Shown here one piece after another: positions 24,378 through 33,837 of a DNA stretch of 64,000 bases. The position numbers and the translations under genes were made by a program. Source of the stretch: Janthinobacterium fluminis (GTDB lineage Bacteria; Pseudomonadota; Gammaproteobacteria; Burkholderiales; Burkholderiaceae_D); contig NZ_JAQQXR010000005.1 in the NCBI RefSeq assembly GCF_028595325.1, positions 248,001 through 312,000 on the forward strand. The letters run 5' to 3'. The number at the start of each line of letters is the position of its first letter. Within the stretch, counting starts at the first letter, position 1. Below the pieces are notes generated by a model that did not search any database, had not been told where the DNA came from, and saw only the letters and a list, made by a program, of their open reading frames with translations.

Positions 24378-26288
24378 TTACTGCCCGCGCAGGAACAGCT
24401 TGTCGAGCGCGCCGATGTCCACCTGCACCCAGGTGGGCCGGCCGTGGTTGCACTGGTCGGCCCGCTCGGTGTGCTCCATCTGCCGCAGCAGCGCGTTCAT
24501 CTCCTGCACCGACAGAATGCGGTTGGCGCGCACGGCCGTGTGGCAGGCGAGGGTGCCGAGCAGCTCGTTCTGCCGCTCGATCAGCACGCGCGAGCCGCCG
24601 TATTCGCGCACGTCGCGCAGCACGTCGCGCGCCAGCGTCTGCGCGTCGGCGTTCTTCAGCAGCGTCGGCACGGAGCGCACCGCCAGCGTCGTCGGCGACA
24701 GCGCGGCGATGTCGAAGCCGAGCGTCTTCAGCGTGTCCTGGTTTTCATTCGCCGTGCTCACCTCGATGGCGTCGGCGTAGAAGGTGATCGGGATCAGCAG
24801 CGCCTGCACCTGCATGTCCTGGCCGGACACCTGGGCTTGCAGCGCCGTCTTCAGCTGTTCGTACAGGATGCGCTCGTGCGCCGCGTGCATGTCGACCAGC
24901 ACCAGGCCCTTGGCGTTCTGCGCCAGGATGTAGATGCCGTGCAGCTGCGCCAGGGCGAAGCCGAGTGGATGCTCCTCCTGCGCCATGGCGGCCGCCGACG
25001 CGATATACGGCTCGGCCGGCTGGAGCGCGTCCGGGCGGTCGGTTGCGAACAGCGCGCCATAGTTGCTGCTGCTTTGCGCCACGCCGCCGGCCTCGTTGTT
25101 TTGCAGCGAACGCGCCGACGGCCCGAACGGCGACGGCGAGTAGGTCGCCGAGAACTGCGGCCCGAACGAGGTCTGGGTTTGCTCGCGGCGCCACACGCCG
25201 GGTCCGCCGGCCAGCTCGGCCGGCTGCGCGCCGAAGCCGTTGCCGGCCGCCGGCTGCGGCGCCTGCACGTTGCCGAAGGCCGTGGCCGAGGTCTGCGCCA
25301 GCACCCGCTGTACGGCGTGGAAGACGAACTGGTGCACCGCGCGGCTGTCGCGGAAGCGCACCTCGATCTTCGACGGGTGCACATTGACGTCGACCAGCGC
25401 CGGGTCGAGGTCGAGCGCCAGCACGTAGGACGGGAAGCGGTCGCCGTGCAGCACGTCCTGATAGGCGGCGCGCACCGCGTGCACCAGCAGCTTGTCGCGC
25501 ACGAAACGCCCGTTGACGTAGAAGAACTGGCCGTCGGCGCGCGCCTTCGACGCCGTCGGCAGGCCGGCGAAGCCGTGCAGGCGCAGCGGCCCGGCCGTCT
25601 CGTCGAGCGCCAGCCTGGCCTGGGCGAAGCCGTCGCCGAGGATGTGGGCGCTGCGCCTGGCCATCTCGCTGACGTTCCAGTGGTCGATGGTGCGGCCGTT
25701 GTGCGTCAGCGAGAACGACACGTCCGGGCGCGCCAGCGCGATGCGCCGCACGACCTCGGCGCAGTGGCCGAATTCGGTCTGCTCGGACTTGAGGAATTTG
25801 CGCCGCGCCGGCGTGTTGAAGTACAGGTCCAGCACGTCCACCGTGGTGCCGTGCGCGCCCGACGACGGCGCCACGCCGCCCGTGTGCGAGCCGACGATCT
25901 CCCAGGCGTGGGCGGCGTCGGCCGTGCGCGAGGTGAGGGTGACGGCGGCCACCGAGGCGATCGAGGCCAGCGCCTCGCCGCGGAAGCCCAGCGTGCCGAC
26001 GTTTTCCAGGTCGCTCAGCGAGGCGATCTTCGAGGTCGCGTGGCGCGCCAGCGCCAGCGGCAACTGCTCGGGCGCGATGCCGCGGCCGTTGTCGGTGATG
26101 GCGATGCGCTTGACGCCGCCCTCTTCGAGGCGCACGGTGATCTGGGTGGCGCCGGAGTCGAGGGCGTTCTCCAGCAATTCCTTGACGACGGCGGATGGCC
26201 GCTCGACCACCTCGCCGGCGGCGATTTGCGAAATCAGTTGGTCGGGCAGGGCCTGGATCGGGCGGTGGGGCGTGATGGGAGCGTTCAT
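24378..26288 (-). CDS. mutL: DNA mismatch repair protein MutL
   Basis: 636 aa. The N-terminal GHKL ATPase has ELLENALDSGATQI, DNGRGI and LGFRGEAL. The linker (about residues 340-430) is low in complexity. The C-terminal dimerisation domain has DMHAAHERILYE, which fits the endonuclease motif DxHA(x)2E(x)4E, so this MutL is probably a nicking type, in line with species that lack MutH. Start at 26288 is preceded only by a weak ribosome site, but the MNAPITPHRPIQALPDQLIS opening is family-like. Confidence 0.96.
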   Translation of the reverse strand: MNAPITPHRPIQALPDQLISQIAAGEVVERPSAVVKELLENALDSGATQITVRLEEGGVKRIAITDNGRGIAPEQLPLALARHATSKIASLSDLENVGTLGFRGEALASIASVAAVTLTSRTADAAHAWEIVGSHTGGVAPSSGAHGTTVDVLDLYFNTPARRKFLKSEQTEFGHCAEVVRRIALARPDVSFSLTHNGRTIDHWNVSEMARRSAHILGDGFAQARLALDETAGPLRLHGFAGLPTASKARADGQFFYVNGRFVRDKLLVHAVRAAYQDVLHGDRFPSYVLALDLDPALVDVNVHPSKIEVRFRDSRAVHQFVFHAVQRVLAQTSATAFGNVQAPQPAAGNGFGAQPAELAGGPGVWRREQTQTSFGPQFSATYSPSPFGPSARSLQNNEAGGVAQSSSNYGALFATDRPDALQPAEPYIASAAAMAQEEHPLGFALAQLHGIYILAQNAKGLVLVDMHAAHERILYEQLKTALQAQVSGQDMQVQALLIPITFYADAIEVSTANENQDTLKTLGFDIAALSPTTLAVRSVPTLLKNADAQTLARDVLRDVREYGGSRVLIERQNELLGTLACHTAVRANRILSVQEMNALLRQMEHTERADQCNHGRPTWVQVDIGALDKLFLRGQ

Positions 26289-26349
26289 GCCCCGATTATA
26301 GCGTTTCGTTGTACCGGCTAGCCGCCCCGGCTAGCCGAGGCGGCTTTGC

Positions 26350-27282
26350 TCAGTCCCGCGCCCGCTCGCGCACGGGCAGCGGCGCGTTGCACAGCTCGAT
26401 ATGGCCGGCCGCCACCTTGTTCCACGGCCCGCCGCGGTTGCGCTGGGCTTCGACGGCGGCCTGGTAGGTGGCCGTGTCGGTGCGCATCAGCTCCAGATTG
26501 CTGCGCTCGGCCGGCGCCACGTCGGCCGCCAGGCGGACCGAGGCGATCGGCACGTTTTGCTCCGGCTTGGCATAAAAACCCATCGGCGCCGTGCCGCGCG
26601 GCAGCGTCGCCAGCAGCGGCATGCCGGCCACGACGCGTCCGACGACGGTGATGTTGCGGTCCAGGTGGCGCGGCGCGTGGCCGATCACCGCATACAGCTC
26701 GGCGCCGCCGCCGCTGTCGCTGGCGTTGTCGCGCCCGACCCCGACCGTTCCATAGCAGTGGGTCAGCCAGGCCGCGCCGGTTTTCGGGTCGCGCGCCGAC
26801 GCAAAGCCGTTCGAGTGGCCCACCTGCGGCGCGTAGCCGTCGCGGTCCGGCAGCCGGGTGAACTTGCCGGCGCCCTTCAGCGGCACGGTGAATTCGCCCG
26901 GCAGCGTGCGCTGCGCCGTCGTCATCGGCTTCGGATTTTTCTCGTCCGGGTCGCCCCATTGCACCACCCAGTTGTCCTGCGCGCGCAGGATGGCCAAGCC
27001 GTCGAAATAGTGTTCCCGCACCAGCGCCTTGATGTTGGCGACGTGGCGGGGCGCGAACGCCGGCGCCATCTCGATGACGACGCGGCCGGCTGGAATCTCC
27101 AGGTACAAGGTGTTGTCCGGGTCGAGCGGGCGCCAGTCGGACGGCTGCGAGCCCTTGATGACGTCGGCCAGCGTCGGCTTGGCGGCCGGCGCGGCGGCGG
27201 CGCCCGGCGCCAGCGTGGCCAGCGCCAGGATCAGGGCCGCGCGGGCGGCGGGGCGGTTTGCTGCTGCGGTGAAAACGGGCAT
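26350..27282 (-). CDS. Exported cyclophilin-type peptidyl-prolyl isomerase
   Basis: 310 aa with a signal peptide ([20 protein letters not shown]). The cyclophilin fold is recognised from [40 protein letters not shown] and [20 protein letters not shown]. The domain is larger than single-domain PpiA (about 165 aa), with an insert around the [10 protein letters not shown] region and an extended C-terminus. Periplasmic folding factor is the likely role. The start at 27282 is supported by AGGAGA about 7 bases upstream; the in-frame extension to 27351 is rejected. Confidence 0.82.
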   Translation of the reverse strand: MPVFTAAANRPAARAALILALATLAPGAAAAPAAKPTLADVIKGSQPSDWRPLDPDNTLYLEIPAGRVVIEMAPAFAPRHVANIKALVREHYFDGLAILRAQDNWVVQWGDPDEKNPKPMTTAQRTLPGEFTVPLKGAGKFTRLPDRDGYAPQVGHSNGFASARDPKTGAAWLTHCYGTVGVGRDNASDSGGGAELYAVIGHAPRHLDRNITVVGRVVAGMPLLATLPRGTAPMGFYAKPEQNVPIASVRLAADVAPAERSNLELMRTDTATYQAAVEAQRNRGGPWNKVAAGHIELCNAPLPVRERARD

Positions 27283-27517
27283 CCTGTCTCTCCTGGCTGG
27301 GGCGCCGCGAACGCGCGGCTGGGCAGGAATTGTAAACTGAAATATAGTCAATTAGAAAACTTCCTGTGCCCGCCGGAGGGCGCGGACAGGCAATCGGTCG
27401 CCGGCGCGCCGCCGCTTTCCCGCCCTTGAAAAATAATCACACAATAATCGCCGCGAGGATGGCCGCCCGGCCCGCGCGGTGGTGTATGATTCCGCCGCGA
27501 CCTTTAGGGAATAATTT

Positions 27518-28162
27518 ATGGATTTTGTGCAATTACTTGACATGCTCGTCCATGTCGACAAGACGCTCGGCACCCTCATTGCCCAATACGGCACGCTGGT
27601 GTACGCCGTGCTGTTCGCGATCATTTTTTGCGAAACCGGGGTGGTGTTCCTGTTTTTCTTCCCCGGCGACACGCTATTGTTCATCGCCGGCGCGTTCTGC
27701 GCGACCGGACATATGCATCCCTTGCTGCTGATGCTGCTACTGGTGACGGCCGCCGTCAGCGGCAGCACGCTGAACTACTGGATAGGCGAGGCCATCGGCC
27801 ACCGCGTCTTCACGCACGACTACCGCTGGATCAACAAGGACGCGCTGCGCCGCACCCACGAATTCTTCGAGAAGCACGGCGGCAAGACCATCATCCTGGC
27901 CCGCTTCGTGCCCGTCGTGCGCACCTTCGCGCCCTTCGTCGCCGGCGTGTCCGACATGACGCATGCGCGCTACCAGTTGTATAACGTCACCGGCGCGCTG
28001 ATCTGGGTCGTCGGTCTGGTGACGGCCGGCTACTTCTTCGGCAACATCCCGCAGGTGCGCGACCACCTGACCTTGATCGTGCTGATCGGCGTCGGCGTGG
28101 CCGTCGTGCCGGTGCTGCTGGGCGGCCTGTGGAAACTGGGCCGCCGGATGCTGGGCCGCTAG
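27518..28162 (+). CDS. DedA-family membrane protein
   Basis: 214-aa inner-membrane protein of the DedA/SNARE-associated family (lipid scramblase/undecaprenyl-phosphate-linked transport). Motifs include FCETGVVFLFFFPGDTLLF, the central GEAIGHRVF and the conserved RFVPVVRTFAPFVAGVSDM with both Arg residues. Four to five hydrophobic segments. AGGGA lies about 8 bases before the ATG. It stands alone between divergent and same-strand neighbours with no operon partner. Confidence 0.9.
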   Translation: MDFVQLLDMLVHVDKTLGTLIAQYGTLVYAVLFAIIFCETGVVFLFFFPGDTLLFIAGAFCATGHMHPLLLMLLLVTAAVSGSTLNYWIGEAIGHRVFTHDYRWINKDALRRTHEFFEKHGGKTIILARFVPVVRTFAPFVAGVSDMTHARYQLYNVTGALIWVVGLVTAGYFFGNIPQVRDHLTLIVLIGVGVAVVPVLLGGLWKLGRRMLGR

Positions 28163-28295
28163 GACGCGGCGAAGGCTGCGGCGCCCGCCGCAGCCGGCCC
28201 CCGGTAATTATTTCTCCTGTGCATGGCCGGCACGTCTCAAGTTTCCCCCTGTTGTTGCCGTATACCAGAGTGTATTTTTTACTTTCTGGAGTCCC

Positions 28296-29345
28296 ATGCG
28301 CCACCTCATCGCCCTGTTAGCCTGCAGTTTCGTCACGACGGCGGCAAGCGCGAACGACGCGCCGGCGTCGGAAGCGGCCAAGGCCGCGGCCGTCAAAACC
28401 ATTACCGACTCCGTCAAGCCGAAACCCGTGTCCTCGCCGATCGCCGGCAAGCAAATGCTGGCGCCGTCGGCGCCGGCCGGCGCGGCGCCCGCCACCCGCT
28501 CGAAGGAGGAGCAGGCCGAGGTGGACCTGTCGGCCAAGATCGCCGCGCGCCTGGCCGAGATGCGCGCCAACCAGGCCGCCCGCGTGGCGGCCGCCGCCAA
28601 GGCCAGGCGGGCCGCCGCCGCGGCCGCCGCCGCGCGCGCCGAGGCTCCGCCGGCCACGTTCAAGGCGCACGGCAACCACTGGTCTTACGAGGGCGAGACG
28701 GGGCCGGCCAACTGGGGCAAGATCAATGCCGACTGGACCCGCTGCGGCACCGGCTCGCGCCAGTCGCCGATCGACATACGCGACGGCATGAAGGTGGACC
28801 TGGAACAGATCAGCTTCGATTACAAGCCTTCCTCGTTCAACGTCGTCGACAACGGCCACACCGTGCAGGTGACCGTCAGCGGCGGCAACTACCTGACCGT
28901 GCAGGGCCGCATGTACGAGCTGATGCAGTTCCACTTCCACCGTCCGTCGGAGGAGCGCATCAACGGCAAGGGCTTTGAAATGGTGGTGCACCTGGTGCAC
29001 AAGGACGCCGAGGGCAAGCTGGCCGTGCTGGCGATCCTGCTGGAGCGGGGCAAGCCGCAAAACACCATACAGACCGTGTGGAACAACCTGCCGCTGGAAA
29101 AACACGAGGTGATGGCGCCGTCCATCGTCCTCGACCCGCTGGAGCTGCTGCCGCAGCGGCGCGACTACTACACCTACATGGGTTCGCTGACGACGCCGCC
29201 GTGCAGCGAGGGCGTGCTGTGGCTGGTGATGAAGGAGCCGCAGCAGGCGTCGGCGGCGCAGATGGCCCTGTTCAGCCGCCTGTATCCGCTCAACGCCCGG
29301 CCCATCCAGGGCAGCTCGGGGCGCATGATCAAGGAATCGAACTAG
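28296..29345 (+). CDS. Alpha-type carbonic anhydrase with long N-terminal Ala/Lys-rich arm
   Basis: 349 aa, exported (MRHLIALLACSFVTTAASA). Residues about 125-345 are the alpha-carbonic anhydrase domain: HWSYEGETGPANWG, SRQSPIDIRDG, zinc ligands in FHFHRPSEE and MVVHLVHKD, and GSLTTPPCSEGVLW. It interconverts CO2 and bicarbonate in the periplasm. Residues about 20-120 are an unusual Ala-, Lys- and Glu-rich stretch (AAKARRAAAAAAAARAEA) that looks helical or disordered and is absent from standard enzymes. GGAG lies 6 bases before the ATG. Confidence 0.9.
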   Translation: MRHLIALLACSFVTTAASANDAPASEAAKAAAVKTITDSVKPKPVSSPIAGKQMLAPSAPAGAAPATRSKEEQAEVDLSAKIAARLAEMRANQAARVAAAAKARRAAAAAAAARAEAPPATFKAHGNHWSYEGETGPANWGKINADWTRCGTGSRQSPIDIRDGMKVDLEQISFDYKPSSFNVVDNGHTVQVTVSGGNYLTVQGRMYELMQFHFHRPSEERINGKGFEMVVHLVHKDAEGKLAVLAILLERGKPQNTIQTVWNNLPLEKHEVMAPSIVLDPLELLPQRRDYYTYMGSLTTPPCSEGVLWLVMKEPQQASAAQMALFSRLYPLNARPIQGSSGRMIKESN

Positions 29346-29370
29346 GGCGCCGCGGGCGGAAAAAGCGCCC

Positions 29371-30207
29371 TCAGCGCGCGACGATGCGCTGCACGCCGCG
29401 CCACTCGGCGCCGGCGGCCAGCACGTCCGGCTCGATCAGCGCCGCCTCGACGCAGACGAAGCGGCGGTATTCCTCATCCTCCATGTCGGCCAGCGCGGCC
29501 GCGTCGGCCGCGCCGGGGTTCCACACGACGGCGTCGGTGAAGCCCTCTTGCTCCAGGCGCAGCGCGGCGTCGCCGGCGCGCAGGCTCAGCGGTGCCGGCA
29601 ATTGGTAGTAGATACGGTCGAGCTTGTCGCTGAAGTGCAGCGCCGCCGTCTCCTGCAAGGCCATCGCGCCGCTCTCGTCGGCGAAGCGCACATGCTGCAA
29701 GCCGCCCAGCTCGCAGCGCTCCAGCTGCTCGACCAGGAAATAGCTGTGCAGCGCGGCCGAGAAGGGGAAGGCCGCCGTGCCCGTGTTGCGCACGCTGAAA
29801 GACAGGGCCAGGGCGTCGCCGTGCAGCGCGACGCGGAACGTCAGCTCGAAGGCGAACGGCCAGGCGGCCGCCAGCTCGACCGGCACATCGCCGGCCGCCA
29901 GGCTGAACTCGGCAAAACCGTCGGCGCCGTCGCGGCCGCCGCCGGCCAGGCGCCAGTTGCTGACGCGCGCGAAGCCGTGGCGCAGGCCGTCGCCGCGCGC
30001 GCCGAATTGCGGGAAGATCAGCGGCACGCCGCCGCGGATGGCGCGGCTGCCGTCGAGCGCCGAGCGGGCGCTGCAAAACAGCCGTTCGCGCCCGTCGGCG
30101 CTGCGCCAGGACACCAGGTGGCCGCCGTACAGCGTGACGATGGCCTGGGCGCCGTCGGCGGCGCGGATGCATACCGCCGGCAGTTTGCCAAATTCAGTCA
30201 GTTGCAT
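29371..30207 (-). CDS. Hexose-6-phosphate mutarotase (YeaD-like aldose 1-epimerase)
   Basis: 278-aa cytosolic enzyme of the YeaD branch of aldose epimerases, which interconverts alpha- and beta-anomers of glucose-6-P-type sugars. Typical blocks are LYGGHLVSWR, IRGGVPLIFPQFG with the phosphate-binding Arg, LRHGFARVSNWRL, ALHSYFLVEQLERCEL and VVWNPG. AGGGAGA lies before the ATG at 30207. It follows amiC by 17 bases on the same strand and may share its transcript. No sugar pathway genes adjoin it. Confidence 0.88.
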   Translation of the reverse strand: MQLTEFGKLPAVCIRAADGAQAIVTLYGGHLVSWRSADGRERLFCSARSALDGSRAIRGGVPLIFPQFGARGDGLRHGFARVSNWRLAGGGRDGADGFAEFSLAAGDVPVELAAAWPFAFELTFRVALHGDALALSFSVRNTGTAAFPFSAALHSYFLVEQLERCELGGLQHVRFADESGAMALQETAALHFSDKLDRIYYQLPAPLSLRAGDAALRLEQEGFTDAVVWNPGAADAAALADMEDEEYRRFVCVEAALIEPDVLAAGAEWRGVQRIVAR

Positions 30208-30224
30208 CGCGTCTCCCTTGCGGT

Positions 30225-31613
30225 TCAGGTCTGCCGGCTTTTCGCCAGCGGCGGGTTCTTGGCGAAGTAGCGCCGGATGCCGGTGACGATGGCCTCGGCC
30301 AGCTTGTCCTGGTAGGCGTTGTCGGTCAGCTTGGCCTCCTCCTCCGGGTTCGAGATGAAGGCCGTCTCGATCAGGATGGAGGGAATGTCGGGCGCCTTCA
30401 GCACGGCGAAGCCGGCCTGCTCGACCGAGCCCTTGTGCAGCCGGTTGATGCCGCCGATTTCGCTCAGCACGGCCTTGCCCAGCTTCAGGCTGTCGTTGAT
30501 CTGCGCCGTCGTCGACAGGTCGAACAGCACGCTGGCCAGTTGCCGGTCGTGGCCCTTGCTGAGGTTGACGCCGCCTATCGAGTCGGCCAGGTTTTCCTTG
30601 TTCGCCAGCCAGCGCGCCGCCGTCGAGCTGGCGCCCTTTTCGGACAGCACGAAGACCGACGAGCCGCGCGCCGTCGGTTCGACGAAGGCGTCGGCGTGGA
30701 TGGAGACGAACAGGTCGGCCTGCACCTTGCGGGCCTTTTCGACGCGCATCCCCAGCGGCACGAAGAAGTCGGCGTCGCGCGTCAGCATCACGCGCATATT
30801 CGGCTGCTCCTCCAGCTTGGCCTTGAGGCGCTTGGCGATGGCCAGCACGACATCCTTCTCGCGGCTGCCGCCCCTGCCGCTGGCGCCCGGGTCCTCGCCG
30901 CCGTGGCCGGGGTCGAGGGCGATGGTGATCATGCGCAGCACTTTTTGCGGCGCGCCCGGCTTGGCCTCGGCTTTGTGCTCGGGCTTGTGTTCGGGCTTGG
31001 GCGCGGCGGCGGCAAGGTCCGGCTTGGGCGCCTCCGCCGCCGGTGTCGGCGCTTCCGCCGGCTCCGGCTTGGCGGCAAGGGGCGGCGGCTTGGCCGCGCC
31101 GTCGCTGGACCATTCGCGTTTTTCGATCATCGCCGCGATCAGGTCAGGCTGGCGCACCGGATACAGGTCGAAAATCAGGCGGTGCTGGTAGGCGCCCACC
31201 GGCGCCAGCGTGAACACCTGCGGCGTCACCTCTTCCTTCAGGTCGAACACCAGGCGCACGACGTTGGGGCGGTTCTGCCCGACCCGCACCTGCTTGATAT
31301 ACGGGTCGCCCGACTGGATCTTCGCGACCAGGCCCTTCAGCGTCGGGTTCAGTTCCAGGCCCTCGATGTCGACGACCATGCGTTCCGGGTCCTTGACGAT
31401 GAAGTGGGTGACCTTCAGCACGCTGTCGTTTTCCAGCGTGACGCGGGTGTAGTCCTCGGCCGGCCAGACGCGCACGGCGAGGATCTGCGCGGCGTTGGCG
31501 GACAGCGGCGCCAGCACCGACAGCAGCAGCGTGCCGCCGGCCTTGAGCGCGGTGCGCCGGGTGATCGGCTTGGCGCTCACAGATTGGGGGCGAATTTGAG
31601 ACGGTTGAGGCAT
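30225..31613 (-). CDS. amiC: N-acetylmuramoyl-L-alanine amidase, AmiC type
   Basis: 462 aa. A twin-arginine signal (TRRTALKAGGTLLLSVLAPL) is followed by an AMIN domain (residues about 45-160, LAVRVWPAEDYTRVTLE) that targets the septum, and a Pro/Ala/Glu-rich linker. The Amidase_3 zinc domain has IALDPGHGGEDPGASGRGG, VSIHADAF and SILIETAFISNPEEE. It splits septal peptidoglycan during cell separation. Tat export and domain order are those of E. coli AmiC. The ATG overlaps the end of tsaE by 37 nt; tsaE-amiC order is common in proteobacteria. Confidence 0.93.
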   Translation of the reverse strand: MPQPSQIRPQSVSAKPITRRTALKAGGTLLLSVLAPLSANAAQILAVRVWPAEDYTRVTLENDSVLKVTHFIVKDPERMVVDIEGLELNPTLKGLVAKIQSGDPYIKQVRVGQNRPNVVRLVFDLKEEVTPQVFTLAPVGAYQHRLIFDLYPVRQPDLIAAMIEKREWSSDGAAKPPPLAAKPEPAEAPTPAAEAPKPDLAAAAPKPEHKPEHKAEAKPGAPQKVLRMITIALDPGHGGEDPGASGRGGSREKDVVLAIAKRLKAKLEEQPNMRVMLTRDADFFVPLGMRVEKARKVQADLFVSIHADAFVEPTARGSSVFVLSEKGASSTAARWLANKENLADSIGGVNLSKGHDRQLASVLFDLSTTAQINDSLKLGKAVLSEIGGINRLHKGSVEQAGFAVLKAPDIPSILIETAFISNPEEEAKLTDNAYQDKLAEAIVTGIRRYFAKNPPLAKSRQT

Positions 31614-32062
31614 GACAGACCCAGTTCAGACGACGCTTGCAATTTTACATCACGACCCTGGCCGGCGACCTCCAGGAAAATATTCAGGTCGGCCGGCGGC
31701 AACACCGGCGCGGCCTTTTCCGGCCATTCGACGATGCAGATGTTGGCGCCGTCGAAGTCCTCGCGGAAACCGGCGTCGAGGAACTCCTCGGGGCTGCCCA
31801 TGCGGTACAGGTCGAAATGGATGACGTTGACGGCGCGCCCGTCGAGCTGCACGCGGTACGGCTCGGACAGGGTGTAGGTGGGGCTTTTGACGTTGCCGGC
31901 GTGGCCGGCCGCGTGCAGCAGCGCGCGCGTCAGCGCCGTTTTGCCGGCGCCGAGGTCGCCGTGCAGGTAGATCGCCAGGCCGGGGGCGAGGGCGCGCGCC
32001 AGCGCGGCGCCCAGCGCGGCGGTGCCGGCTTCGTCGTGGAGGTGGGCTGTAAAATGCTGCAT
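31577..32062 (-). CDS. tsaE: tRNA t6A biosynthesis ATPase TsaE
   Basis: 161 aa. P-loop YLHGDLGAGKTALTRALL, then NVKSPTYTLSEPY, IHFDLYRM and the C-terminal CIVEWPEKA are all TsaE signatures. It is the ATPase subunit of the TsaBDE complex that makes threonylcarbamoyl-A37. The ATG at 32062 begins the conserved domain; the much longer open frame reaching to 33226 is antisense to queG and rejected. TsaD is encoded at 60.4-61.4 kb. It diverges from queG across 84 bases. Confidence 0.94.
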   Translation of the reverse strand: MQHFTAHLHDEAGTAALGAALARALAPGLAIYLHGDLGAGKTALTRALLHAAGHAGNVKSPTYTLSEPYRVQLDGRAVNVIHFDLYRMGSPEEFLDAGFREDFDGANICIVEWPEKAAPVLPPADLNIFLEVAGQGRDVKLQASSELGLSCLNRLKFAPNL

Positions 32063-32146
32063 CGAATAGAATGTCGTCTGATTGTCTGAGGGGTTCGCGG
32101 TTGCGGACCCGCCCATTGTAACCGCGAGCGTAAGCGAAGTCCGAGC

Positions 32147-33232
32147 ATGTCCCCCACCGAATCCGAACTGGCCGAACTGGCGCGCACCATTAAAAGCTGG
32201 GGCGAGCAGCTCGGTTTTGCCGAAGTGCGCATCGCCGACGTCGACCTGACGCACTGCGAGGCGGGTCTGCAAGCCTGGCTGGACGCCGGCTACCATGGCG
32301 ATATGGACTATATGGCCAGCCACGGCATGAAGCGGGCGCGTCCGGCCGAGCTGGTGCCCGGCACGCTGCGGGCCATCTGCGCGCGCATGAACTACCTGCC
32401 GGCGACGCTGGACACGCACTGGCGCGAGCGCGAGGCGGCGCGGCTCGACGAGCCGGGCGCCGCCGTGATTTCCGTGTACGCCCGCGGCCGCGACTACCAC
32501 AAGGTGATGCGCGCCCGCCTGCAGCAGCTGGCCGAGCGCATCCGCGGCGCCGCCGGCGCCCTCGGCTTTCGCGTCTTCACCGACTCGGCGCCGGTGATGG
32601 AGGTGTCGCTGGCGGAAAAGTCCGGGCTGGGCTGGCGCGGCAAGCACACGCTGCTGATCAACCGCCAGGGCGGTTCCTTCTTCTTCCTCGGCGAGATACT
32701 GGTCGACCTGCCGCTGCCGGTGGACGAGGCGGAGACGCCGCACTGCGGCCAGTGCCAGGCCTGCATCAGCGTCTGCCCGACCCAGGCCATCCTCGGGCCG
32801 CACAAGATGGATGCGCGGCGCTGCATTTCCTACCTGACGATCGAACTCAAGGACAGCATTCCGGAGGCGATGCGGCCGCTGATCGGCAACCGCGTCTACG
32901 GCTGCGACGACTGCCAGACGGTGTGCCCGTGGAACAAGTTCGCGCAGCGGGCCGTCGTGCCCGACTTCGACGAGCGCCACGGCCTGGGCCAGGCGTCGAT
33001 GGTCGACTTGTTCGCCTGGACCGAGGACGAGTTCAACCGCCGGATGGAGGGCAGCCCGATCCGCCGCATCGGCCACGTGCGCTGGTTGCGCAACCTGGCG
33101 GTCGGCCTGGGCAACGCGGCGCGGCAGGCGAAGGGCGCGCCGGACATCGTCGCGGCGCTGCAGGCGCGCCGGGACGACCCGTCGGCGCTGGTGCGCGAGC
33201 ACGTCGAATGGGCGCTGGCGCAGCACCGCTGA
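32147..33232 (+). CDS. queG: Epoxyqueuosine reductase QueG
   Basis: 361 aa. Cobalamin-dependent iron-sulfur enzyme that completes queuosine at tRNA position 34. The N-terminal domain has SHGMKRARPAELVPGTL. Then SGLGWRGKHTLLIN, first ferredoxin motif CGQCQACISVCPTQAI and second CDDCQTVCPWN bind two 4Fe-4S clusters. A C-terminal HEAT-like part includes RRIGHVRWLRNLAVGLGN. Length is normal. It diverges from tsaE, and both act on tRNA. The ribosome site is weak. Confidence 0.95.
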   Translation: MSPTESELAELARTIKSWGEQLGFAEVRIADVDLTHCEAGLQAWLDAGYHGDMDYMASHGMKRARPAELVPGTLRAICARMNYLPATLDTHWREREAARLDEPGAAVISVYARGRDYHKVMRARLQQLAERIRGAAGALGFRVFTDSAPVMEVSLAEKSGLGWRGKHTLLINRQGGSFFFLGEILVDLPLPVDEAETPHCGQCQACISVCPTQAILGPHKMDARRCISYLTIELKDSIPEAMRPLIGNRVYGCDDCQTVCPWNKFAQRAVVPDFDERHGLGQASMVDLFAWTEDEFNRRMEGSPIRRIGHVRWLRNLAVGLGNAARQAKGAPDIVAALQARRDDPSALVREHVEWALAQHR

Positions 33233-33243
33233 GCGCCGCTACC

Positions 33244-33828
33244 TCACTTCAGCAAGCCGGCCAGCTCGACTGCCGTCTTCACCTGCATCTTGTCGAAGAT
33301 GTGGGCGCGGTGCACCTCGACGGTGCGCATGCTGATGCCCAGCTTGTCGGCGACGACCTTGTTCATCTTGCCGGCCAGGATCAGGTCGAGCACCTCGCGC
33401 TCGCGCGTCGACAGCGTCGCCAGGCGCGCGTGCACGGCCGCCAGCTCGCCGGCCTGGCGCGACGTCGCCAGGCCCTGTTCGACGCGGTCCATCAGGGCGT
33501 TGTCGTTGAAGGGCTTCTCGAAGAAGTCGAAGGCGCCGCGCTTCAGGCTGTCGACGGCCATCGGCACGTCGCCGTGGCCGGTCAGGAAGATCACCGGCAG
33601 GCGCTGCGCCAGCTCGCGCCGCACCAGTTGCTCGAACAGGGCGACGCCGTTCATGTCGGGCATGCGCACGTCCAGCAGCACGCAGTCGCCCAGCGGGTCG
33701 AACTGCAGGCCGGCGCCGGCCAGGAAGGCCTGCGCGCTGGCGTAGCTGCGGGCGGCGATGCCGCGCGAGGCGGCCAGCCAGGACAGCGAGGCGCGCACCA
33801 CCTCCTCATCGTCGACGATATGCAGCAT
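33244..33828 (-). CDS. FixJ/DctR-like response regulator
   Basis: 194 aa. Receiver domain: IVDDEEVVRASLSWLA, phospho-acceptor Asp in VLLDVRMPDMNG, FLTGHGDVPMAV, and Lys in FDFFEKPFND. LuxR-type HTH: LSTREREVLDLILAGKMNK and GISMRTVEVHRAHI. The ATG comes 9 bases after the stop of the kinase gene. The pair diverges from a DctPQM TRAP operon, the same arrangement as DctS-DctR in Rhodobacter and Burkholderiales, so it probably activates dctPQM. Confidence 0.9.
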   Translation of the reverse strand: MLHIVDDEEVVRASLSWLAASRGIAARSYASAQAFLAGAGLQFDPLGDCVLLDVRMPDMNGVALFEQLVRRELAQRLPVIFLTGHGDVPMAVDSLKRGAFDFFEKPFNDNALMDRVEQGLATSRQAGELAAVHARLATLSTREREVLDLILAGKMNKVVADKLGISMRTVEVHRAHIFDKMQVKTAVELAGLLK

Positions 33829-33837
33829 GCGGTTCTC

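Noticed and set aside
31577..33226. Long minus frame extending tsaE upstream to 33226
   Set aside because: The extension is antisense to queG, whose iron-sulfur motifs are unambiguous; tsaE starts at 32062.
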